Assembly: GCA_964629965.1 (NCBI GenBank)
Contig: CAZVRZ010000201.1
Coordinates: 1-8,288, forward strand
Source: CAZVRZ01 sp964629965
GTDB lineage: Bacteria > Chloroflexota > Anaerolineae > Anaerolineales > UBA4823
Length of the DNA: 8,288 nucleotides
Reading direction: 5' to 3'
In this document: positions 1 to 5,358 of the stretch, piece after piece
How positions within the stretch are numbered: the first letter of the stretch is position 1
How the letters are laid out: each line of letters starts with the position of its first letter
Notes under the pieces: generated by a model
Databases searched by the model: none
Told to the model about the DNA's origin: nothing
The model's input: the letters and a program-made list of their open reading frames with translations, nothing else
Translations under genes and position numbers: made by a program

Positions 1-740
1 AAGATCAGGTTGTCCACCGGGATCGAAACGCTGTTGCTGGTCAGGACGCGCAGCCACTGATAGCGGCTGGTAATGCGAGTCACGAACCAGTGATAGATCT
101 CGGTGTCGATCAGCTCGCTGACCACCTCGGCGGCGATTGAGGCCAGTACGATGCGCCACACTGGTGCCAGGATGGCCTTGAACTCATCCTGCAGTCCCCA
201 GGATGCGTCGCCCGGCACGCCCGCGGCCCACATCAGGTATAGGGCCATGAAAAGGTTGATCGCACCGGCTGCAATCACCAGCGCCTGGGCGTTGCGCTTG
301 CCGAGCAGCTTATGCACCACATCCCGCAGCGTGAACGTGATCGGGTAGATGAAGGTGCCCATATCCACCGCCAGGGTGAAGACCACGCCGATCTTCAAGC
401 TGGCCACGTCCGACAGCATCTGTGCGGCGATGTAGGCTGCCACTGCCAGCACGGCGGCCCTGGAGATGCTTGCGACTGCCGGCGAATTCGTGGGCGTAGC
501 ATTCGTGTGCGGCGCGGCATTGGACGTGTCTTTGCCCTCCGCCGAAGACCCGCCGGCGATCACTGCCACCAGGCGGATCTTATCTCCCTCGTTCAACCGT
601 GTGTCTCCGCTGATCATTTCGCCCGCCCGAATCGCCAGCACGCTCTCCGGCTCCACCTGGATGGCCGCCAGCGCTTCGTTAAGCGTGATGCCCGCCTGCA
701 CCTGGTAAGTTTTGTCACGCAGTGTCAGTTGCACGGTCAT
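1..740 (-). CDS. ThiS/MoaD-like domain fused to VUT-family (YhhQ-type) membrane transporter, 3' end outside window
   Basis: 246 residues are visible and the gene continues past the left edge. Residues 1-64 look like a complete ThiS/MoaD ubiquitin-fold sulfur carrier: beta-strand start (VQLTLRDKTYQV), LNEALAAI helix, RLNEGDKIRLV near the end, then AGG (62-64). Instead of stopping there, the frame continues through a Ser/Thr/Asn/Pro-rich linker (about 65-90) into hydrophobic segments. These carry VUT_1 features: YPITFTLRD (132-140), a GK pair at 147-148, the SELIDTEIYHWF segment (208-219), and SNSVSIPVDN (235-244). VUT proteins such as E. coli YhhQ import queuosine precursors (preQ0/preQ1). The usual Glu after the TLRD-like motif appears to be His143. 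The start is well supported by AAGGAGG six bases upstream. The gene overlaps the hydrolase by 26 bp, so translation is probably coupled. The two domain calls are from recognised motifs; the substrate and the role of the fusion are unknown. Confidence 0.8.
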   Translation of the reverse strand, partial: MTVQLTLRDKTYQVQAGITLNEALAAIQVEPESVLAIRAGEMISGDTRLNEGDKIRLVAVIAGGSSAEGKDTSNAAPHTNATPTNSPAVASISRAAVLAVAAYIAAQMLSDVASLKIGVVFTLAVDMGTFIYPITFTLRDVVHKLLGKRNAQALVIAAGAINLFMALYLMWAAGVPGDASWGLQDEFKAILAPVWRIVLASIAAEVVSELIDTEIYHWFVTRITSRYQWLRVLTSNSVSIPVDNLI

Positions 741-1545
741 GCGCCGCCTCCTTCGATAACCCCTTGAGAAATTTTATGATCAAGGGGTTGGTTTGCTCTG
801 GGTGAGAGCGGTGCGGCTGGTGCAGGCTGCCCGGAATGGCGCAGGTCTGGACGTTGGGTAAGGCCTGGGCCAACCGTGGAAACGAAGCCGGGGCCAGCGT
901 CAGGTCGTTTTCGCCCCACAGGAGCAGCACCGGCGCCTGCACCTGTGCTGCGTCCGGCAGCAAGCTCTTGAACCCTTTTACGATATGCATGATCTTCGGC
1001 GAGGCGCGCTTCAGGTCTGCGACCATCTGGTTGCGCACCGGCGGCTGGTAGCATTTCGCCATGCGCGGTTCGACAATCATGGCGGCTTTGAGAAACCAGC
1101 CCGGCGCCAGGCGCAGGGCCAGTTCGCCCAGGGCTGCTTGTTTGCTGAGCGGTCGCAGCAGCCAGGTGATCTGTTCGCGCGCGTACATCGGATCGATCAG
1201 CACTAACCCGCGCACCCGGCCGGGATGCTCGCCGGCAAAGCGCAGGCTGATATATCCCCCCAGCGAATGCCCGACCAGCAGCAGCGACGCCGGGCAGCGC
1301 TCGAGCCACTCGGCAACGGTCTGGTAGAGCCGGTCATAATGATACATCTCGGTGCGGGCCGGCTTGAGGCTCTCGCCGTGCCCGGGCAGATCCACCGCGC
1401 AGCCGCTGTAGCCCGCTGCCACCAGCTCGGGCAGCAGCCAATTCCAATCTCGCCGGGAGGCCGCCAGCCCGTGCAGCAGGATGACCAGCGGCCCTTGGCC
1501 CCTGGTCTCGTAAGCCAACTGTGCGCTCTGGGGAACCTTTTGCAT
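715..1545 (-). CDS. alpha/beta-hydrolase fold enzyme
   Basis: 276 residues, normal for a single-domain alpha/beta hydrolase with a cap. Visible features in order are: oxyanion HGLAAS (25-30); DLPGHGES (52-59), typical after strand 4; nucleophile elbow GHSLGG (92-97) with Ser94; a helical cap around 120-195; the acid in LLLWGENDLTL with Asp214; and the catalytic His probably His242 in GSLHQPH. The triad therefore looks complete. There is no signal peptide, so it is likely cytosolic. It starts 10 bp after the stop of the MFS gene with only a weak GAG-type ribosome site, which suggests coupling to that gene. Its 3' end overlaps the ThiS-VUT gene by 26 bp. The fold is clear. The substrate (ester, lactone, amide or other) cannot be told from motifs. 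Confidence 0.92.
   Translation of the reverse strand: MQKVPQSAQLAYETRGQGPLVILLHGLAASRRDWNWLLPELVAAGYSGCAVDLPGHGESLKPARTEMYHYDRLYQTVAEWLERCPASLLLVGHSLGGYISLRFAGEHPGRVRGLVLIDPMYAREQITWLLRPLSKQAALGELALRLAPGWFLKAAMIVEPRMAKCYQPPVRNQMVADLKRASPKIMHIVKGFKSLLPDAAQVQAPVLLLWGENDLTLAPASFPRLAQALPNVQTCAIPGSLHQPHRSHPEQTNPLIIKFLKGLSKEAAHDRATDTA
747..753 (-). promoter_or_regulatory. Shine-Dalgarno site of the ThiS-VUT gene inside the hydrolase gene
   Basis: AAGGAGG on the minus strand, six bases before the ATG at 740. It lies inside the last codons of the upstream hydrolase gene and supports initiation at 740 despite the 26-bp overlap. Confidence 0.8.
758..789 (-). repeat. Perfect 10-bp inverted repeat (hairpin) just before the ribosome site of the ThiS-VUT gene
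   Basis: Arms AACCCCTTGA and TCAAGGGGTT (758-767 and 780-789) are separated by 12 AT-rich bases. The repeat lies within the hydrolase coding sequence, near its C-terminus (about residues 253-263). In the minus-strand mRNA the stem closes four bases before AAGGAGG of the next gene. No T-run follows, so it does not look like an intrinsic terminator. A role in coupling or in moderating translation of the next gene is an inference. Confidence 0.6.
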
Positions 1546-1555
1546 TCGCTCGCGT

Positions 1556-2842
1556 TTAGCTCGCCTTCTGTTCGGCGCGGGCCCGCATCTCCTCGCGCAG
1601 CGCCCGGCTGTCTTTGCCGATGAAGAACAGTGCGCCCAGGTAGAACACGAAGCACAGCACCCAGGCGGTGATGCACACCGAAAGGATGGCGGTTTGCTTG
1701 CTGGTTGCCAAGGCGATGGCGCCTGCCAGCAGCGGAGCCAGCGCCGCGCCGCTGTTTTCGATGAAGTACTCCACCGATTGGGCCGTCGAGCGCACTTCCG
1801 GCAGGGTCACGTCGAACACGGTGGCGACCACGTTGGGCGAAGAGAACGGCATGAAGAGCGCCGTCAAGGACATGAACACAAAGAATTGCGTGCGTGCTTC
1901 CACCGGTGTCAACATGGCCAGCAGCAGGAACAGCGCCCCCAGGATCACGCCCGCGCAGGAGACGATGATCCGGCCTTTCAGCGTTTTCTTGAACAACCAG
2001 TCGCCCAGCGCCCCGCCCAGGTAGTAGCCGCCTGCCATGATAATGATCACCGGCGCCATGGTCATTAACACCGCGTTCTCATCGTACCCTCGTTCGGCTT
2101 GCAGGTAGCCGAAGAAAAAGTACGTGATCACGTTCCAGGGGAACACGCCGGCAAAGCCCTGCAGGAAGATAAACCACATCGTCTTCTTCTTGAAGATTTC
2201 CATGGCGGCTTTCCAGGAAAAGCGGAACTGGCCGATCTCTTGTGCAGCCTCGAATTCCGGCTCGGCCTTGCCGCGCGGCATCTCTTTGATACCGAAGAAG
2301 ATGACCACCGCAATCACCAGGCCGAGCGAGCCAGTGATGTAAAACACCGAACGCCAGCCGCCGATCATCGGCGCCACCATCAGTGCCAGGATCATGCCCA
2401 CCAGGTAGCCGATCGGTTGCGATAGCTGCAGCAGACCGTACACCCGGCTGCGCTCGCGCGGCGAGAAGTAATCGGCCACCAGGCTGTACATCCCCGGGTA
2501 AGATGAGTCATCGATGCCGGTGGAGGCGCGCGTCACCAGGAACTGCGGGAAGGTTTTGACGATCGAGCTCAGCCAGGTGGTCGAGCCCCAAATGAAAGAA
2601 GCCAGCGCCAGCAGCCTGGCGCGCGAGAACCGGTCGCACAGATAGCCCCACACCGGGTACAGCAGCGTGGCCACGATCAAGGCGCCCGAGTTGATCATGC
2701 CCCATTGCAGATCGTTCAGGCCAAAGGTCGCGCTGATCGGTGTTTGCATCGAACCGATCATCAGTTTGTCGGTTTGGTGCAGCAGCATGAACAGAAAGAA
2801 AACGGCGATAACGAAGATACTGTATGATCGGCTTTTTTTCAT
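1556..2842 (-). CDS. MFS transporter, spinster-like group
   Basis: 428 residues with about 12 hydrophobic segments, the standard MFS size. The first helix is followed by HQTDKLMIG (22-30), matching the Asp-bearing first-helix region of spinster-like carriers. Motif A, GYLCDRFSRAR, is at 66-76 between helices 2 and 3. Arg105 and the acidic pair Asp111-Asp112 precede PGMYSLVADYFSPRERSR (116-133), typical of the helix 4-5 region. A second motif-A-like GGALGDWLFKK (276-286) marks the C-terminal half. The ribosome site AGGAG lies five bases before the ATG. The gene follows the WYL regulator by 38 bp and precedes the hydrolase by 10 bp, so all are probably in one transcript. It sits in the inner membrane and probably moves a small organic or lipid-like solute. 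The direction and substrate are unknown. Confidence 0.92.
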   Translation of the reverse strand: MKKSRSYSIFVIAVFFLFMLLHQTDKLMIGSMQTPISATFGLNDLQWGMINSGALIVATLLYPVWGYLCDRFSRARLLALASFIWGSTTWLSSIVKTFPQFLVTRASTGIDDSSYPGMYSLVADYFSPRERSRVYGLLQLSQPIGYLVGMILALMVAPMIGGWRSVFYITGSLGLVIAVVIFFGIKEMPRGKAEPEFEAAQEIGQFRFSWKAAMEIFKKKTMWFIFLQGFAGVFPWNVITYFFFGYLQAERGYDENAVLMTMAPVIIIMAGGYYLGGALGDWLFKKTLKGRIIVSCAGVILGALFLLLAMLTPVEARTQFFVFMSLTALFMPFSSPNVVATVFDVTLPEVRSTAQSVEYFIENSGAALAPLLAGAIALATSKQTAILSVCITAWVLCFVFYLGALFFIGKDSRALREEMRARAEQKAS

Positions 2843-2880
2843 GGATGCTCCTGGTTGTTTTCTCTTGAGAATTTTGGCAA

Positions 2881-3852
2881 TTATAATCGAACATCTGGCG
2901 GGTAAGCTGCCCGGATTTGTGCAGCGAAGTCGATCACGCTCAGGCGCAGCGCCTGCGGTTGGATCACTTCAATCGCGCCTCCGTAGCCCAGGATCTGCGT
3001 GCGCGCCGTTTCCAGGCTTTCAAAAGACAACTGCACGCTCACCCAGCCCTGCTCGTCGGCCGGCTGCAGCACTTCTATCGATGGCCGGTTGTCCTCCCGC
3101 AACAACTGCCGGGCCAGCTCCGGCGCCAGCCGCGCCGTCACGTTGTAGCTCGACCGGCTGGCGATGAACTGCTCGCACCATCCTTTCCAGAAATCGGCCA
3201 GGTTGAAATCCGGCGGGCGCTCGAAGCTTTCTTCCAGCATCTCGGCTTGCTTGATGCGACCCACCCGCCAGGCGCGCACAGATTCGCCGCGCCTTCCCAC
3301 CAGGTACCAGATATTGGCCTTGGCCACCAGCCCATAGGGCGCCGCCACCTGTTCGATCTCGGCATCGAACTGCGAGCGGTACACCATACGCACCAGGTGG
3401 TCGCTCCACACGGCTTGCTGCAGCGTGTTCAGGTGCGGCGTGGCCTCTTCGGCTTGGAACCACCAGCCCGAGTCCAGGTGAAAGCGCTGGCGCGCCCGCT
3501 CCTCGTCCGCCCGGCGAGAAGAGGGCAGGGCCGCCGATAATTTGAGCAGAGCGGCGCGCAATTCCGCACCCACCCCAAGCTGGTCAAGCGGCGCGGGGAT
3601 GCTCAGCATGAACAGGGCCCGCACCTCGTCGGACGTCAGCCCGGTCAGGTTGGTGCGGTAATCTTCCACTAACGCCAGCCCGCCATGCGGGCCGTGCAGC
3701 GCATACACCGGCACCCCGGCCGCGCTCAGGGCGGTCATATCGCGGTAGATGGTGCGCTCTGACACCTCCAGCTCGCTCGCCAGCTCGTTGGCAGTCATCA
3801 CGCCGCGTGTTTGCAGCAGCATCAACAGGGAAAGCAGCCGGTCGGCTCTCAT
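2881..3852 (-). CDS. HTH-WYL domain transcriptional regulator (YafY-like)
   Basis: 323 residues, the usual length for this family. An N-terminal winged helix-turn-helix (HTH_11 type) occupies about 1-60: RLLSLLMLLQ, then TANELASELEVSERTIYRDM (20-39) as the DNA-reading part, and a wing around HGPHGGLAL. The WYL domain spans about 143-215, with the name-giving Trp-Tyr-Leu at 182-184 (NIWYLVGRR) and the RVGRI motif at 196-200. A C-terminal WCX-like extension covers about 235-318. WYL domains sense small ligands or nucleic acid and control DNA binding. GAGG lies seven bases before the ATG. It is the first gene of the minus-strand operon and is divergent from a GyrI-like gene, an arrangement often seen for YafY-like regulators. 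The palindrome in the shared promoter region suggests it controls itself and both neighbours. Confidence 0.94.
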   Translation of the reverse strand: MRADRLLSLLMLLQTRGVMTANELASELEVSERTIYRDMTALSAAGVPVYALHGPHGGLALVEDYRTNLTGLTSDEVRALFMLSIPAPLDQLGVGAELRAALLKLSAALPSSRRADEERARQRFHLDSGWWFQAEEATPHLNTLQQAVWSDHLVRMVYRSQFDAEIEQVAAPYGLVAKANIWYLVGRRGESVRAWRVGRIKQAEMLEESFERPPDFNLADFWKGWCEQFIASRSSYNVTARLAPELARQLLREDNRPSIEVLQPADEQGWVSVQLSFESLETARTQILGYGGAIEVIQPQALRLSVIDFAAQIRAAYPPDVRL

Positions 3853-3889
3853 GATTTTTCCTCACAGGATCTTGATAAAGAAGGATTAA

Positions 3890-3910
3890 ACATGACATAA
3901 GATGTCAGGT
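3890..3910. promoter_or_regulatory. Candidate operator, 21-bp imperfect palindrome
   Basis: Arms ACATGACAT (3890-3898) and ATGTCAGGT (3902-3910) are inverted around AAG and match at 8 of 9 positions; the inner TGACAT/ATGTCA is perfect. It lies between the divergent WYL and GyrI-like genes. It would sit just downstream of the predicted minus-strand start site and over the -35 region of the predicted plus-strand promoter. Assignment to the WYL regulator is inferred from position only. Confidence 0.55.
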
Positions 3911-3918
3911 ACTATGCG

Positions 3919-3924
3919 TACAAT
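3919..3924 (+). promoter_or_regulatory. Candidate -10 box for the GyrI-like gene
   Basis: TACAAT matches TATAAT at five of six positions and would give a leader of about 40 bases. The -35 is weak; the region where it should lie is within the palindrome, so the promoter may depend on or be blocked by a regulator. It overlaps the minus-strand -10 by two bases. Confidence 0.35.
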
Positions 3925-3931
3925 TATATCA
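3923..3931 (-). promoter_or_regulatory. Candidate extended -10 promoter of the minus-strand operon
   Basis: On the minus strand the bases read TGATATAAT: a perfect TATAAT preceded by the TG of an extended -10. No good -35 is seen at 16-18 bp, which is tolerated with an extended -10. Transcription would begin near 3916, leaving a leader of about 64 bases before the WYL start. Confidence 0.5.
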
Positions 3932-3971
3932 ACAGGATCAAAACCTGGCTATTCTTTCTCAGGAGGTTACT

Positions 3972-4439
3972 ATGTCTGACTTGCAAGTTCGTATTGTGGA
4001 ACTGCCGCCCATGCAGGTGATCAGCTCGTATGGTTTCGGCAAGGAGCCCGAAGGCATTGCTCACCAGAAAATGGAAGCTTTTCTGAAGTCCAAGGGATTG
4101 TGGGAAGATTACGGCCCGAAACACCGCTCGTTCGGCTTCAACAACCCGAATCCTGCCCCCGGCAGCCCGAATTATGGCTACGAAATTTGGGTGGATGTGC
4201 CGCCGGGCGTGGAGCCGGAAGGCGACCTGCGCCTGGTGGAGTTCCAGGGCGGCCTGTACGTCGTCACCCGCTTTGAAAACCTGGAGCAGATCGGGGATGT
4301 CTGGCAGGCCCTGGTCAAGTGGCGTGACGGAAGCTCCTATGGCGGCGCCCATCACCAGTGGCTGGAGCACCTGCTCAATCCGCACGAGCAGGACATCCAC
4401 AAGCTCGTCTTCGATCTCTACCTGCCGGTCGCGAAATAG
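3972..4439 (+). CDS. GyrI-like / AraC effector-binding-fold protein
   Basis: 155 residues, the size of a stand-alone GyrI-like domain. Family features are an N-terminal strand (VRIVELPPMQVISSYGFG), a helix (GIAHQKMEAFLKSKGL), and the tract NYGYEIWVDVPPG (about 66-78). Next comes FQGGLYVVTRFENLEQIGDVW, and finally a Trp-containing helix near WRDGSSYGGAHHQWLE. The fold binds small or multidrug-like ligands in AraC-type regulators and binds gyrase in SbmC. Here there is no DNA-binding domain, so it is probably a free ligand-binding or sequestering protein. It starts with AGGAGG five bases before the ATG, a strong site. It is divergent from the WYL regulator and may share its operator. A strong hairpin follows. 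The specific ligand is unknown. Confidence 0.85.
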   Translation: MSDLQVRIVELPPMQVISSYGFGKEPEGIAHQKMEAFLKSKGLWEDYGPKHRSFGFNNPNPAPGSPNYGYEIWVDVPPGVEPEGDLRLVEFQGGLYVVTRFENLEQIGDVWQALVKWRDGSSYGGAHHQWLEHLLNPHEQDIHKLVFDLYLPVAK

Positions 4440-4454
4440 AGAATCGTTGCTCCT

Positions 4455-4494
4455 ACCTGGGGCGGCACAGATCTGCGCCGCCCCAGGTTATTTA
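4455..4494 (+). terminator. GC-rich hairpin after the GyrI-like gene
   Basis: A perfect 12-bp stem is formed by ACCTGGGGCGGC (4455-4466) and GCCGCCCCAGGT (4477-4488), with a 10-base loop that contains the palindrome CAGATCTG. It is followed by TATTTA rather than a clean T-run. It starts 16 bases after the stop codon. The stem is very strong but the U-tract is poor, so termination may be partial or helped by other factors. Confidence 0.65.
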
Positions 4495-4509
4495 ACCCCC
4501 GTTCTGTAC

Positions 4510-4515
4510 TATAAT
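4510..4515 (+). promoter_or_regulatory. Candidate -10 box touching the start of the YwaF-like gene
   Basis: A perfect TATAAT ends two bases before the first in-frame ATG (4518). The predicted start site near 4522 falls after that ATG, so translation from this transcript would use ATG 4533 with an almost absent leader. No convincing -35 is seen. Confidence 0.4.
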
Positions 4516-4517
4516 GA

Positions 4518-5246
4518 ATGGGTTACCGCAACATGGGTCCATATTTTGCCTCCGATTATCACGGAACGCCTTTTGCCTGGCTGGGCGCCGCGCACCTGGG
4601 CGCGCTGTTGGTCATCTTTGCCCTGGTGCTTTTGGGCTGGCGGCTCGAGCTTTCGCCCCGTGGGCGTCGGGCCGTGCGCTTTGGCCTGGCCGGCTTGATG
4701 CTGGCCAATGAGATCTTCTGGCACGCTTTTCACGCCTATCACGGCCTGTGGTCGCTGCAGTACCTGCTGCCGCTCAACCTGTGCAACGTGATGGTGCTGA
4801 CCAGCGTATTCACCCTGCTTACCCGTCACCAGGTCGGCTATGAATTCATCTACTTGCTCGGCATCCCCGCCGCCAGCCAGGTGCTGATCACGCCCGCCCT
4901 GGGCTCCTACGGTTTTCCGCACATCCTTTTCTTCCAGATCTTCATCTCTCACGGCGGCATCGTGCTGGCCGCCCTTTACCTGACCCTGGGAGAGGGCTTC
5001 CGCCCGCGCTCCTGGCGTGCGGTGGCAGTCGTCACCCTGTCCGCCACGCTCTATACTATCCTCATCTTCTGTATCAACCCGTTGCTGGGGGGTAATTACA
5101 TGTTCTTGGCCTACAAGCCGCCCGCCGCCACCTTGCTCGACTATCTGGGCCCCTGGCCCTGGTACATCCTGACCGGCGAAGCCATCGGCCTGGCCCTGAT
5201 CGCTCTGTTGTACTTGCCATTCCACTTAAAGGATAAGAACTGCTAG
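4518..5246 (+). CDS. TIGR02206/YwaF-family integral membrane protein
   Basis: 242 residues from ATG 4518, or 237 from ATG 4533; neither has a clear Shine-Dalgarno site. About seven membrane segments are visible. Family signatures are FAWLGAAHLGAL near the N-terminus, LPLNLCN (84-90) with Cys89, a QVLITPALGSYGFPH segment (121-135), a SHGG motif with His145, and GNYMFLAYKP (192-201) followed by LGPWPWY (210-216). The family is widespread but mostly uncharacterised in bacteria. The eukaryotic TMEM164 proteins are related, and human TMEM164 has been reported as an acyltransferase that uses a Cys. Whether Cys89 and His145 serve that way here is an inference. The gene is separated from the GyrI-like gene by a hairpin and has its own TATAAT, so it is probably transcribed alone. 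Confidence 0.87.
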   Translation: MGYRNMGPYFASDYHGTPFAWLGAAHLGALLVIFALVLLGWRLELSPRGRRAVRFGLAGLMLANEIFWHAFHAYHGLWSLQYLLPLNLCNVMVLTSVFTLLTRHQVGYEFIYLLGIPAASQVLITPALGSYGFPHILFFQIFISHGGIVLAALYLTLGEGFRPRSWRAVAVVTLSATLYTILIFCINPLLGGNYMFLAYKPPAATLLDYLGPWPWYILTGEAIGLALIALLYLPFHLKDKNC

Positions 5247-5265
5247 CAGGTATTTCCGAGGGGAT

Positions 5266-5294
5266 TGAAATTGCGCCTGTTCGGCGCGACAATG
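5266..5294 (+). promoter_or_regulatory. Candidate promoter of the beta-helix gene
   Basis: TTGAAA (5266-5271) and GACAAT (5289-5294) are 17 bp apart, matching consensus at 5/6 and 4/6. The spacer carries a 5-bp inverted repeat, GCGCC/GGCGC (5274-5278, 5284-5288), that might be a regulator site or just chance. The leader would be about 58 bases. The rest of the 5247-5358 gap shows nothing else clear. Confidence 0.45.
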
Positions 5295-5358
5295 GGGGAG
5301 TGCTTCCATGCACCCTTGCCAATCGTATTTCTTTGTTTTTATTTACGGAGTAGCTGCT

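Noticed and set aside
103..767. Overlapping plus-strand open frames at the left edge
   Set aside because: They are antisense to the ThiS-VUT gene, which has domain motifs and a strong ribosome site. Their Arg/His-rich translations show no family.
758..789. 10-bp inverted repeat as an intrinsic terminator
   Set aside because: No T-run follows on either strand, and on the minus strand it is followed directly by the ribosome site of the next gene.
4509..5225. 238-codon minus-strand open frame opposite the YwaF-like gene
   Set aside because: Very rich in Gln, Gly and Asp, with no motif, and mirrors a gene with clear membrane-protein signatures.
5241..5250. Palindrome CTGCTAGCAG at the end of the YwaF-like gene
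   Set aside because: It is short, has no loop and no T-run, and includes the stop codon; chance is the simplest explanation.
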